DNA of 54,704 nucleotides. Origin: Candidatus Tyrphobacter aquilonaris (GTDB taxonomy: Bacteria > Vulcanimicrobiota > Vulcanimicrobiia > Vulcanimicrobiales > Vulcanimicrobiaceae). Of this stretch, positions 1 to 8,681 are shown piece by piece. The translations under genes were made by a program, and so were the position numbers. The stretch's first letter is position 1, and each line of letters starts with the position of its first letter. The notes below the pieces were generated by a model. That model was not told the origin of the DNA and made no database searches. It was given only the letters and a program-made list of their open reading frames with translations. The stretch lies in the NCBI GenBank assembly GCA_003133745.1, contig PKZD01000034.1, positions 1,886 through 56,589 on the forward strand, in the 5' to 3' direction.

Positions 1-278
1 CGGGTCCCGACGTATTCGCTCACCGACGCTCGCTCGTCTGGCCCCCGGGTGGAAGACCCTACTGACGTTGCCTTCGGCGGTTTAACCGGACCTTCGCGCT
101 CCGAAGCGAAGCTTCGACTCACTACGTTTCCGGTCGCGACTGATACGCTCGTCGCCCTCCGTTTTTACCGGAGTGGTTGCATGGTAACAAATTCGAAAAA
201 CCAGTTGCAAGAGCGCGAAACGCATACCCACAGGCTCTCCACAGGAATTTTTCCTTATACACCGGACGTGCACAATTC
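1..278. other. non-coding leader region upstream of the hut operon
   Basis: I see no convincing gene in this stretch. Short open frames on both strands have no family resemblance. A perfect stem lies at 102-116 (CGAAGC, three-base loop, GCTTCG). From about 220 to 262 there are three sequences resembling DnaA boxes (ATACCCACA, CTCTCCACA, TTATACACC), each one or two mismatches from TTATNCACA. There is no obvious -35/-10 pair with good spacing. The hut promoter presumably lies here or further upstream outside the window. Confidence 0.5.
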
Positions 279-1802
279 ATGTTGGTTGAACTCGATGGAC
301 GGCATCTAAAACTCGAGCGGATCGAGGCGATTGCGGACGGCGCGCCGGTGCGTCTCGCGGACGCGGCGCGGGAGCGCGTCGTACGGGCGCGCGCCTTCGT
401 CGAGCAGCGCTTTCGCGACGGCGAGGCGATCTACGGCGTCACGACGGGCTTCGGGCGGCTCGCGAACGTTCCGGTCGGGTTGGAAGACGCCGAACGACTG
501 CAAGTCAACCTCGTGCGCAGCCACGCGGCCGGGACGGGGCCGCCGCTCGAGCCGCGTCTGGTTCGGGCCGCCGGCGTGCTGCGCGTGAACTCGCTTGCGG
601 CCGGCCACTCGGGCATCAGGCTCGAAACGCTCGCGCTCTTGATCGAACTGCTCAACCGCGGCGTCACGCCGTACGTCCCCTCGCAAGGCTCCGTCGGTGC
701 GAGCGGCGATCTCGCACCGCTCGCGCACATGACGCTCACGCTCATCGGGGAGGGAGAGGCGTGGTTCCAAGGAGAGCGTCTCCCAAGCGCGGTCGCGCTC
801 GAACGCGCGGGGCTGCAGCCGACCCGTCTTGGTGCGAAGGAAGGCCTCGCGCTCGTCAACGGAACGCAGGTGATGACCGGAATCGCGGCGCTCGGCGTCC
901 TGCGCGCGCAACGGCTCGCCGCCGCGGCCGACGTGATCGGCGCGATGTCGCTCGAAGCATTCCTTGGAACGGATCGCGTCTTCGATCGTCGCATCAACGA
1001 GCTGCGGCCGCACCCGGGGCAGGCGCGCGTCGCCGAAAACCTGCGCGTGCTGCTCGCGGGCTCGCAGATCGTCGAGTCGCATCGAGAGTGCGGGCGCGTG
1101 CAGGATCCGTATTCATACCGCTGCATCCCCGTCGTCCATGGGGCGGTGCGCGATGCCATTGCGTACGCGCGCGGCGTCGTCGAGACGGAGGCGAACTCGG
1201 TCACCGACAACCCGCTCGTTTTCGCGGAGGACGGCGAGTTTCTCTCCGGCGGCAACTTCCACGGCGAACCCGTCGCCCTCGCGATCGACTTCTTGAAGTT
1301 TGCGATCACCGAGCTCGCCTCGATCGGCGAGCGGCGCCTCTACCTGCTGCTCAACGGCGAGGAGCGCGATCTGCCGCTCTTTCTCACCGGGCGCTCCGGC
1401 GTGCAGTCGGGGTTGATGATCGTACAGTACACCGCGGCGGCGCTCGTCAACGAGAACAAAGGCCTCTCATGGCCGTCGAGCGTCGATTCCATTCCCACCT
1501 CCGCGGGACAAGAGGATCACGTGAGCATGGGCATGACCTCGGCAAACATGCTGCTTCGCGTGCTCGACAACGTCGAGGGCGCGCTCGCGTGCGAGTTGCT
1601 CGGTGCGCTCGCCGCGACCGATTTTCGCCGCCCGCTTCGTTCCGGCGCGGGAACGCAGGCGGCCTACGATGCGGCGCGCGAACGCATCGCACCGTGGGGC
1701 GAGGATCGTGCGCCCGCTCCCGATATCGAACGCGGCCGCGAACTCATCGCCTCGGGCACGCTCGTCGCCTCCGCGCAGAGAGGCGCGGGCGTCGAAATCT
1801 AA
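279..1802 (+). CDS. hutH: histidine ammonia-lyase
   Basis: This cytoplasmic enzyme removes ammonia from L-histidine to give urocanate, the first step of histidine breakdown. The 507-residue product matches the usual HutH length of about 510. The Ala-Ser-Gly triplet that cyclises into the MIO electrophile is at residues 141-143, in the context [14 protein letters not shown]. The YGVTTGFG motif near residue 52 is also typical. I chose the ATG at 279 because an in-frame ATG at 177 would add 34 residues unlike any HutH N-terminus. No clear Shine-Dalgarno sequence precedes 279. It is the first gene of a hut operon and its TAA overlaps the hutU ATG by one base. Confidence 0.97.
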   Translation: MLVELDGRHLKLERIEAIADGAPVRLADAARERVVRARAFVEQRFRDGEAIYGVTTGFGRLANVPVGLEDAERLQVNLVRSHAAGTGPPLEPRLVRAAGVLRVNSLAAGHSGIRLETLALLIELLNRGVTPYVPSQGSVGASGDLAPLAHMTLTLIGEGEAWFQGERLPSAVALERAGLQPTRLGAKEGLALVNGTQVMTGIAALGVLRAQRLAAAADVIGAMSLEAFLGTDRVFDRRINELRPHPGQARVAENLRVLLAGSQIVESHRECGRVQDPYSYRCIPVVHGAVRDAIAYARGVVETEANSVTDNPLVFAEDGEFLSGGNFHGEPVALAIDFLKFAITELASIGERRLYLLLNGEERDLPLFLTGRSGVQSGLMIVQYTAAALVNENKGLSWPSSVDSIPTSAGQEDHVSMGMTSANMLLRVLDNVEGALACELLGALAATDFRRPLRSGAGTQAAYDAARERIAPWGEDRAPAPDIERGRELIASGTLVASAQRGAGVEI

Positions 1803-3442
1803 TGCGGGGATTGAGGGCGCCTCGGGGAACCGAGATGTCGTGCCAAGGTTGGCCGCAAGAAGCGGCGATGCGGATGCTCATGAACAATCTCGATCCGGAG
1901 GTCGCCGAGCGGCCGGACGACCTCGTCGTCTACGGCGGCAACGGACGCGCCGCGCGGTCGTGGGACGCGTTCGAGGCGATCGTGCGCACGTTGCGCCGTT
2001 TGAAAAACGACGAAACGCTCATCGTGCAGAGCGGCAAACCGGTCGCGGTCTTCAAGACGCACGAGCGCGCGCCGCGCGTGCTGATCGCGAACGCAAACCT
2101 CGTGCCGAAATGGGCCGACTACGCGATCTTCCGCGAACTCGAAGCGCAGGGTTTGACGATGTATGGGCAGATGACGGCAGGTTCATGGATCTATATCGGC
2201 ACGCAAGGCATCGTCCAAGGAACGTACGAGACCTTTGCCGAGCTCGCGCGCCGGCACTTCGGCGGAACCCTGCGAGGACGCGTTTGCTTGAGCGCCGGGG
2301 TCGGCGGAATGGGCGGCGCGCAGCCGCTCGCAATCACCATGAACGATGGCATCGCATTGCTCGTCGACGTCGATCGCGCGCGCCTCGAGCGAAGGCGTGA
2401 CCTGCGCTACTTGGATCGCGTTGCGGCTTCGCGTGACGAAGCACTTCGCGAAGTCGAGCGCGCGAAGCGGGACGGCGTCGCAATCTCGATCGGCTACGAA
2501 GGCAACGCAGCGGAGGAGTTTCCCGCGCTCTACGCGCTCGGCTTGCGCCCCGACGCCGTGACCGATCAAACCTCGGCGCACGACATGCTCGATGGCTATG
2601 TGCCGGCGGGACTCACGCTCGAGCAGGCGGCGGAGTTGCGCAAGCGTTCGCCGGAGGAGTACGAACGGCGGGGCCTCGAGAGCGTCGCGAAGCACGTCGA
2701 GGCGATGGTGCAGCTCAAGGACGCGGGCGCAATCGTCTTCGACTACGGCAACAACATTCGCGCGCAGGCGCAGCGCGGCGGCTTTGCGCGCGCCTTCGAG
2801 TTCCCCGGCTTCGTTCCGGCGTTCATTCGTCCGCTCTTCTGCCGTGGCTCGGGACCGTTTCGCTTCGCCGCGCTCTCGGGCGATCCGGCCGACATCGCGC
2901 GCTTAGACGAAGAACTGCTGCGGCTCTTTCCGAACGACGCCTCCCTCCAGCGCTGGATCGCGCTCGCGCGCGAACGAATCGCGTTTCAAGGTTTGCCGGC
3001 GCGCATCTGCTGGCTCGGGTACGGCGATCGCGCGACTGCGGGGCTCGCATTCAACGAACTCGTGCGCAGCGGCGCGGTGAAAGCGCCGATCGTCATCGGA
3101 CGCGATCATCTCGACACCGGCAGCGTTGCCTCGCCGTTCCGCGAAACGGAGAACATGCGCGACGGCAGCGATGCAATCGCCGATTGGCCGATCCTCAACG
3201 CCATGTTGAATACCGCCGCCGGCGCGCACTGGGTGAGCTTTCACCATGGCGGGGGCGTCGGCATCGGCTATAGCCTCCACGCGGGGATGGTCGTCGTCGC
3301 CGACGGATCGGCCGACGCGCGCGAGCGCCTCGAATGCGTGCTCACGACGGACTGCGGCTTAGGCGTCGTGCGCCACGCGGACGCGGGCTACGATTCCGCA
3401 ATCGAGACCGCCGACTCCAAAGGTATTGATTGGCGCTTGTAG
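1802..3442 (+). CDS. hutU: urocanate hydratase
   Basis: Urocanase adds water to urocanate to form 4-imidazolone-5-propionate, using tightly bound NAD as an electrophile. The 546 residues agree with the family length of about 550. Visible signatures are [20 protein letters not shown] near the N-terminus, the nucleotide-binding [10 protein letters not shown] near residue 165, and [16 protein letters not shown] near residue 436. Cys403 in ARICW probably corresponds to the conserved active-site cysteine of characterised urocanases. The ATG at 1802 overlaps the hutH stop (TAATG). An open frame runs much further upstream but is a shadow of hutH. The hutI start lies inside the last codons of this gene. 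Confidence 0.97.
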   Translation: MRGLRAPRGTEMSCQGWPQEAAMRMLMNNLDPEVAERPDDLVVYGGNGRAARSWDAFEAIVRTLRRLKNDETLIVQSGKPVAVFKTHERAPRVLIANANLVPKWADYAIFRELEAQGLTMYGQMTAGSWIYIGTQGIVQGTYETFAELARRHFGGTLRGRVCLSAGVGGMGGAQPLAITMNDGIALLVDVDRARLERRRDLRYLDRVAASRDEALREVERAKRDGVAISIGYEGNAAEEFPALYALGLRPDAVTDQTSAHDMLDGYVPAGLTLEQAAELRKRSPEEYERRGLESVAKHVEAMVQLKDAGAIVFDYGNNIRAQAQRGGFARAFEFPGFVPAFIRPLFCRGSGPFRFAALSGDPADIARLDEELLRLFPNDASLQRWIALARERIAFQGLPARICWLGYGDRATAGLAFNELVRSGAVKAPIVIGRDHLDTGSVASPFRETENMRDGSDAIADWPILNAMLNTAAGAHWVSFHHGGGVGIGYSLHAGMVVVADGSADARERLECVLTTDCGLGVVRHADAGYDSAIETADSKGIDWRL

Positions 3443-4644
3443 TTCGCGCGCGTGAGGTCGTCACGTGCGACGGCAACGTACTTCAGAACGGCGTGACGTT
3501 CGAGTCGCTTGGGCGCGTGCGCGACGCCGCGATCGTCATCGAAGAGGGACGCATCAGCGCCATCGGCCGCGAGAAGGAGATCGCGGCGCGGATTCCACGC
3601 AATGCCGAAGAAATCGACCTGCGCGATTGCGCTGTCGTTCCTGGATTCGTCGACGCGCACGCGCACCCGCTCTTCGCCGGCGATCGCGAAGCGGATTTCG
3701 CGGCTCGCATGCGCGGCGAGAAGCCGCCGCTCGGGATGCTGCACACGGTGCGCGAGACGCGCGCCGCCCTCGCGGATCCCGCTGCGTTCTATCGCGACAC
3801 GGTGCGGCCGCGATTGCAGGTGATGCTCGCGCACGGCACCACTACTTTGGAGGCAAAAACCGGCTACGCGCTCACGAAGAGGGGCGAGTTCGCGTTGCTC
3901 GACCTCATCGCGGCGCACAAGAACGATCCCGACGTCCCGCACCTCATCTCGACGTTCTTGGGCGTGCACGCGCTCCCGCCGGAGTTTGATTCCTGCGATA
4001 CGTACGTCGACACGCTCATCGCCGACTACATTCCGGAGGCGCGCGCTCACGGCGCGGTCTTCGCCGATGCGTTCTGCGAGCCGGGATACTTCACTGCGGA
4101 GCAGACGCGGCGCTATCTCCTCGCTGCGCTCCGGCAGGGGCTGCGTCTGCGCGTGCACTGCGACGAGATGGCTGACGGCGGCGCCGTGGCGATGGCGGCC
4201 GAGTTGGAAGCGGACGCGCTCGATCACTGCAACTGCATCGACGATGAGGCGGTGAGGAAGATCGCGGAATGCCGCAGCGTCGTCGTGGCATGTCCGGCGA
4301 CGATCGCGTACCTCGATCTCCCGCGGCGCGCGCCCGTGCGCGCGCTTCTCGAACGCGGCGTGACGGTCGCGCTCGCAAGCGACTTCAACCCGGGAACTTC
4401 GCCGTGCTTCAGTCTTCAAACGGTGGCGTACTTCGGGCGCAAACTCTTCGGGTTGGACGCCGCGGAGGCGCTCTACGGCGTCACGCGCGCGGCGGCGCGT
4501 TCGCTGCATTCGGATGCCGGAGCGCTTCGGGTCGGCGGTGCGGCAGATTTCGTCGCGCTGCGAATGGCGTCGCTCGAAGAGTTTGGTTGGCAGTTCGGCG
4601 GCAACCTCGCCGCCCTCGTCGTGAAAAAAGGCCTCCCGGCATGA
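3430..4644 (+). CDS. hutI: imidazolonepropionase
   Basis: This amidohydrolase opens the imidazolone ring to give N-formimino-L-glutamate, the third step of histidine breakdown. The 404-residue length is normal. The metal-binding DAHAHP motif is at residues 75-80. A second histidine lies in [10 protein letters not shown], and SDFNPGTS near the C-terminus is the usual substrate-site segment. The start is a TTG at 3430 that overlaps the end of hutU by 13 bases. No later start keeps the N-terminal beta-strand region. Coupling to hutU and hutF indicates one transcript. Confidence 0.95.
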   Translation: MALVVRAREVVTCDGNVLQNGVTFESLGRVRDAAIVIEEGRISAIGREKEIAARIPRNAEEIDLRDCAVVPGFVDAHAHPLFAGDREADFAARMRGEKPPLGMLHTVRETRAALADPAAFYRDTVRPRLQVMLAHGTTTLEAKTGYALTKRGEFALLDLIAAHKNDPDVPHLISTFLGVHALPPEFDSCDTYVDTLIADYIPEARAHGAVFADAFCEPGYFTAEQTRRYLLAALRQGLRLRVHCDEMADGGAVAMAAELEADALDHCNCIDDEAVRKIAECRSVVVACPATIAYLDLPRRAPVRALLERGVTVALASDFNPGTSPCFSLQTVAYFGRKLFGLDAAEALYGVTRAAARSLHSDAGALRVGGAADFVALRMASLEEFGWQFGGNLAALVVKKGLPA

Positions 4645-5945
4645 GCGAGCTCGTTCGTTGCGCAAGAGCACTCGTTGGCGGGAGCGAGCGCAACGACTTC
4701 GCCTTCGTCGTTCGCGACGGCGAGATCGTCGACGCGGGCGATTTCAAGCCGCTTCGCGAGCGTCACCCCGAGGCGCCTACGCGCGCATTTCCATCCGATC
4801 GGCTCGTCGTTCCCGGTTTTGTCAACGGGCACAGCCACGCATACCAGATATTGCTGCGCGGTTGGGCCGACGATTGGTCTTTCGAGCGCTGGCGCGACGA
4901 GGCGCTCTACCGCGTCGTTCCGCAACTCGAGCCCGAGGACGTCTACTGGGTCTTCGTTGCCGCATTCTCGGAGATGCTTGCGGCGGGGATCACGACGGTC
5001 GCGGAGTTCTTCTATCTCAACGGCCGCGGAAACGCGCATGCCGAGGCGGCGATTCGCGCGGCGTCGCAAACGGGGATCCGCCTCGTGCTCGCGCGGACGT
5101 GGATGGACGCGCCGCACGCGCCCGAAGTCTTCCGCGAAAGCATCGCGGAAGCGCGAGAGCGAACGCGAGAACTGCGAGCCGCTCATCCCGAAGCGAACGT
5201 TTGCGTCGCGCCGCACTCGCTGCACGGCGCTTCCGAAGCAATGATGCGCGCTGCGGCGGCCTTTGCAGAGGAAGAAGACTGCGACCTGCACATCCACGTC
5301 GCGGAGGCGCAATCCGAAGCGGAGCTCTCGATGTCGCGTTTTGGGAAGTCGCCGGTGCTCGCGCTCGATTCGCTCGGCGTTCTCGGCGCGCGCACGGTGG
5401 CGATCCACGCGATTCACGTGCGCGACGAGGAGAAAGCGCTGCTCGCGCGGCGCGACGTGCGCGTGATCCACAATCCGACGACGAATCTCTATCTCGGCGA
5501 CGGCATCTGCGACGTCGTTGGGTTGCTCGAGCGCGGCATCGTCATGGGGCTCGGCACCGACGCGAACGTGAAGCCCTCCGCGATCGACGAGATGCGCGCG
5601 GCTTCGCACCTGCAGAAGCTCGCGCGCCTCGACGGCGCCGCGCTCGGTGCGAGCACGGCCTTCGACCTCGCGACCGCACAGGGCGCTCGCGCCCTTGGCG
5701 TGAGTGCCGGCGACCTCGCGGCGGGGAACTCCGCCGACTTTCTCGTGCTGGACGCCTCGGCCATCGATCCGTGGTCGCCCCCCGGCAACGCCCTCGTCTA
5801 CCGGGGCGAGGATTGCTGGGTGCAGGCCGCCTTCGTGCGAGGGGCTCGCGCGTACGCGGGCGAGCCGTCGCTTCTATCGCTTGAGGCTCGGCGGCAGTGC
5901 GCCAGGATCGCGCTGCGCTGCGGCGTCGGTAAAGAGTGCGTGTAA
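4641..5945 (+). CDS. hutF: formimidoylglutamate deiminase
   Basis: This amidohydrolase-superfamily enzyme deaminates N-formimino-L-glutamate to N-formyl-L-glutamate and ammonia, the branch used by Pseudomonas-type histidine degraders. The product is 434 residues. The metal-binding segment GHSHAYQ is near residue 63, followed by the characteristic LLRGWADDW stretch. HIHVAEAQSE is in the middle of the protein, and a GLGTDAN segment carries the distal metal aspartate. The ATG at 4641 overlaps the hutI stop (ATGA). No hutG deformylase is present in the window to finish this branch. A separate glutamate formimidoyltransferase gene occurs at 26964-27794, so the cell may use both routes. Confidence 0.93.
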   Translation: MSELVRCARALVGGSERNDFAFVVRDGEIVDAGDFKPLRERHPEAPTRAFPSDRLVVPGFVNGHSHAYQILLRGWADDWSFERWRDEALYRVVPQLEPEDVYWVFVAAFSEMLAAGITTVAEFFYLNGRGNAHAEAAIRAASQTGIRLVLARTWMDAPHAPEVFRESIAEARERTRELRAAHPEANVCVAPHSLHGASEAMMRAAAAFAEEEDCDLHIHVAEAQSEAELSMSRFGKSPVLALDSLGVLGARTVAIHAIHVRDEEKALLARRDVRVIHNPTTNLYLGDGICDVVGLLERGIVMGLGTDANVKPSAIDEMRAASHLQKLARLDGAALGASTAFDLATAQGARALGVSAGDLAAGNSADFLVLDASAIDPWSPPGNALVYRGEDCWVQAAFVRGARAYAGEPSLLSLEARRQCARIALRCGVGKECV

Positions 5946-5949
5946 GCGC

Positions 5950-5978
5950 TTGCACTCGCCCCCAGGCTATGCTATGTT
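5950..5978 (+). promoter_or_regulatory. sigma70-type promoter for the STAS/efflux operon
   Basis: A TTGCAC at 5950-5955 and a TATGTT at 5973-5978 are separated by 17 bases, starting five bases after the hutF stop. A start of transcription near 5985 would leave a short leader holding the ribosome site at 6004-6010. This suggests that the following five genes form a unit separate from the hut genes. Confidence 0.5.
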
Positions 5979-6013
5979 TCGCGTGCGAGTACTTACATGC
6001 TATGAGGAGAGCC

Positions 6014-6325
6014 GTGAAACACCCGGTCCGGGCGAAGAAGCGGGGCGCCGTTACGCTCGAGTTCCACCCGAATGACCCTGCTTTGCAGAAGGTCGTTCTC
6101 GACCATGTCGCCGCGGGCGCTTCCGAGATCATGCTCGCGCTCGATCATCTCGACTCACTCGACGTTCCCGCGCTCCGCGATCTCATCGCGCTGCTGCGTC
6201 GAACACGTGAAGCCGGCGGAACGCTTGCGTTGCTCACGACGAAGCCGCAGATACGCCGGACGCTCGCGGTGACGGCGCTCGATCGACTCTTTTCCGTACG
6301 CTCGGCCGCAGGAGCCGCCGCGTGA
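6014..6325 (+). CDS. STAS-domain protein
   Basis: The predicted 103-residue protein looks like a STAS domain of the anti-sigma-factor-antagonist or MlaB-like class. It alternates strands and helices, with a MLALDHLDSLDVPALRDL segment in the middle that matches the usual conserved STAS loop and helix, including the serine of DSLD. I prefer the GTG at 6014 because a GAGGAGA ribosome site at 6004-6010 sits just before it. An in-frame ATG at 6002 would overlap that site. Its stop overlaps the next start (GTGA), so it is co-translated with an exported protein. STAS proteins occur in partner-switching regulation and in lipid-transport complexes. The sequence alone does not decide between these. Confidence 0.7.
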   Translation: MKHPVRAKKRGAVTLEFHPNDPALQKVVLDHVAAGASEIMLALDHLDSLDVPALRDLIALLRRTREAGGTLALLTTKPQIRRTLAVTALDRLFSVRSAAGAAA

Positions 6326-6975
6326 CGCGCGCGCTGCTCGGCTTGGGGCTCCTGCTCGCCCTCGCGGTTCCCGTCGCGGCGTCGGCGCCTTCGAGGCCGC
6401 GTGACGCCCACGCGGTCATCGAACGCATGATTGCGACGAATCCGACGCTCGTCTCCTATCGCGCGCGCGTGCACATCGCGATCCACATGTTGAACTTTCC
6501 GTACCTCAGCCCCCAACTCGACGGGACCTCGTACTACAAGCGTCCGGGCGCTTACGAGGTCGTCTTCGATCGCGTCCCCTTCTACATGAAAGGCTTCTCG
6601 CGGCTCTTCGAGGACGTCGGCGACGCGGCCACGTGGGAACGCGAGCAGAACGTCGTCCTCTTGGGTACACGGGAGGGGGACGGGCGACCGCTCCTGCTCC
6701 TGCGTATGACGAAGAAGATTCACAGCGACATCCTCGATTACACCGATGCGTACGTCGACGCGCAGACGTATGAGTTGTCGCGCATGGAATGGCACTACCA
6801 CAGCGGCGGCACGATCGTCATCTCGCAGTCATACCGCGAGCAGAGGGGATACTCGATTCCCGCCGGCGAGCACGCGAGCATCGATATCCCGCACGTACGC
6901 GCGGTCGGCGACGTGACGTACGACAGTTACCAGTTGAACGTCGCCGTCAGCCAGGCAATCTTCAGCACGCCATGA
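6322..6975 (+). CDS. exported protein, possibly LolA-like
   Basis: The 217-residue product begins with a clear cleavable signal peptide: MTR, a leucine/alanine-rich core, then an Ala-Ser-Ala site near residue 22. The mature part has alternating strands, such as SYRARVHIAI and SYYKRPGAYEVVF, resembling proteins annotated as outer-membrane lipoprotein-sorting (LolA/LolB-like fold). I cannot point to a diagnostic motif. The GTG at 6322 overlaps the stop of the STAS gene, and the stop at 6973-6975 overlaps the TetR start. Its position with an efflux adaptor and a TolC channel suggests an envelope role. The function is unproven. Confidence 0.6.
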   Translation: MTRALLGLGLLLALAVPVAASAPSRPRDAHAVIERMIATNPTLVSYRARVHIAIHMLNFPYLSPQLDGTSYYKRPGAYEVVFDRVPFYMKGFSRLFEDVGDAATWEREQNVVLLGTREGDGRPLLLLRMTKKIHSDILDYTDAYVDAQTYELSRMEWHYHSGGTIVISQSYREQRGYSIPAGEHASIDIPHVRAVGDVTYDSYQLNVAVSQAIFSTP

Positions 6976-7574
6976 TCGCTGCAAAGACCGCTTCACCCGA
7001 GGAGACGCGCGAGCGCATCCTGACCGCCGCCCGCGAGGTGATCGCGCGGAAGGGCAAGCGCGGCGCGACGACGCGCGAGATCGCGGAGGTTGCCGGCGTG
7101 AACGAAGCGACGCTCTTCCGGCATTTCGGCAGCAAGGACGCGCTCATCATTGAGGTCGCAAAGCATTTTTGCGGCGTTATCGCGTTGCGAGACGTCGCGG
7201 CCCAGCTCCGGGGACCGCTGACCGAGGATCTCCTCGCAATGGGACGCGTCATGCTCGAACGCATGGAGTCGCAGCAGGATATGATCCGCTGGTCGCTCGT
7301 CGAGATCGAGTACGAGAACGACATCTTCGCCTCGACCGCCTGGCGGCCGCAGCTCGCGATCCACGGCGTCATCGTCGAGGTTCTCGAGCGCTACACGGCC
7401 TCGGGCGAACTGCGAGGCGACCCGAAGCAACTCGCGAAGCTCTTCATGGGTCTCATCTTCATGCACGTGCTGGCTCGGCACAAGTTTCCGGACAGCGACC
7501 TCCACGGCGACGCCGAGAGCGCGCTCCAGTACTACGTCGACTTCTTCTTGAATGGAGTAAGGAACAGATCTTGA
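6972..7574 (+). CDS. TetR/AcrR-family transcriptional regulator
   Basis: The 200-residue protein has the canonical TetR N-terminal helix-turn-helix: RILTAAREVIARKG, then TTREIAEVAGVNEATLFRHF, then GSKDALI, covering about residues 15-60. The C-terminal ligand domain is variable, as usual. The ATG at 6972 overlaps the previous stop. Its own TGA overlaps the TTG start of the HlyD-type adaptor. Local TetR proteins normally repress their own efflux operon in response to a ligand, which is the likely role here. The operator cannot be identified with confidence. Confidence 0.9.
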   Translation: MIAAKTASPEETRERILTAAREVIARKGKRGATTREIAEVAGVNEATLFRHFGSKDALIIEVAKHFCGVIALRDVAAQLRGPLTEDLLAMGRVMLERMESQQDMIRWSLVEIEYENDIFASTAWRPQLAIHGVIVEVLERYTASGELRGDPKQLAKLFMGLIFMHVLARHKFPDSDLHGDAESALQYYVDFFLNGVRNRS

Positions 7575-8674
7575 GCGCGGACCTCAAAACGAATCCCCGT
7601 CGCCGCGTCTATATTTTCATCGGAGGTGCGGCCGTCGTCGCGCTCGTGCTAATCTTCGGAGTCCCGTGGCTGCAGTATTCGCTCTCGCATCAGGGAACCG
7701 ACGACGCGCACGTCGATGCAAACACCGTCGAAATCACGAGCAAGATTCCCGAACGCATCGTTCGCATTCTCGTCGACACCGATGAGCCCGTGCGGCAGGG
7801 ACAACTCCTTGTCATCCTCGACAATGCCGACGAACTCGCGAAACTGCAGCAGGCGCAGGCGCAATACGATCTCGCGCTCTCGAACCAGCGCACGACCGTC
7901 ATGCAGGGACAGGGCGGCGTCCAGCAGGCGCAGGCGACCGTCGCGCAGGCGGGCGCGCAGGTCGGCGTCGCCGCGGCCAACCTTCCCGGCTTGGAACAGG
8001 CGTATGCGAAGGCCGCCGCCGATCTCGCGCGCACGGAATCGCTCGTCTCGACCGGCGACATCCCGGCCGAACAGCTCGACGCGGCACGCGCAACTGCGGC
8101 AACCGCGGCATCACAGCTCAACGCCGCGGAGAATCAGGTCGCGAGCGCCCAAGCGCAGGAAGAAGCCGCGCAAGGCGGCACGACGACCGCGCAGGGACGC
8201 CTCGCGCAGGCCGGCGATCCGAGCCAAGTCGAGGTCGCGCGCGCGCAACTCGCGCTCGCGCAACGCAATCTCACGTATACGCGGATCGCCTCCCCGATCA
8301 ACGGTTACGTCGGCGAGAAGAACGCGGAGATCGGCCAAACGGTCTCCGCCGGCATGATGATCATGACGATCGTTCCGACGAACGGCATCTTCATCACCGC
8401 CAACTACAAAGAGACGCAGATGGGCAACATTCGCGTCGGTCAGTCGGTGGACATCAAAGTCGACGCCTATCGCGGCGTGACGTTTCACGGACACGTGCTC
8501 TCGATCAACCCCGCCTCGGAGAACACGTACGCGCTCGTTCCGTCGCAGAACACGAGCGGCAACTTCGTGAAGGTGACGCAACGCGTACCCGTGCGCATCT
8601 CCATTGACGATTCCCGTTCGGATATGCCGCTGCGCCCGGGAATGAGCGTCGAAACGTACATTCAGGTTCATTAA
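7571..8674 (+). CDS. HlyD/EmrA-type membrane-fusion adaptor
   Basis: The 367-residue protein has a short cytoplasmic tail, one membrane helix (about residues 12-32) and a periplasmic adaptor. The first half of the biotinyl-lipoyl domain (GTDDAHVDANTVEI) is followed by a long glutamine/alanine-rich coiled coil. The second half (YTRIASPINGYVGEKNAEIGQTV) and a beta-barrel segment (ITANYKETQMGNIRVGQ) come after it. This order matches EmrA, which links an inner-membrane MFS pump to TolC. The start is a TTG at 7571 overlapping the TetR stop, with GGAGTAAGGA upstream. The TolC-type gene follows after seven bases, but no pump gene is present. Confidence 0.9.
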   Translation: MSADLKTNPRRRVYIFIGGAAVVALVLIFGVPWLQYSLSHQGTDDAHVDANTVEITSKIPERIVRILVDTDEPVRQGQLLVILDNADELAKLQQAQAQYDLALSNQRTTVMQGQGGVQQAQATVAQAGAQVGVAAANLPGLEQAYAKAAADLARTESLVSTGDIPAEQLDAARATAATAASQLNAAENQVASAQAQEEAAQGGTTTAQGRLAQAGDPSQVEVARAQLALAQRNLTYTRIASPINGYVGEKNAEIGQTVSAGMMIMTIVPTNGIFITANYKETQMGNIRVGQSVDIKVDAYRGVTFHGHVLSINPASENTYALVPSQNTSGNFVKVTQRVPVRISIDDSRSDMPLRPGMSVETYIQVH

Positions 8675-8681
8675 AGGCGCA

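Noticed and set aside
102-116. Possible terminator hairpin before hutH
   Set aside because: The six-base stem is not followed by a T-run, and no gene is visible upstream to end there.
177-278. Longer HutH start at ATG 177
   Set aside because: The extra 34 residues do not resemble any HutH N-terminus, and the protein from 279 has the normal length and MIO position.
761-1801. N-terminal extension of urocanase through hutH
   Set aside because: It is arginine- and alanine-rich out-of-frame translation of hutH. Urocanase similarity begins only after 1802.
3101-3130. Suspected missing active-site cysteine in urocanase (Thr in DHLDTGSV)
   Set aside because: From family memory this position varies, and the cysteine in ARICW (residue 403) that fits the conserved active-site residue is present.
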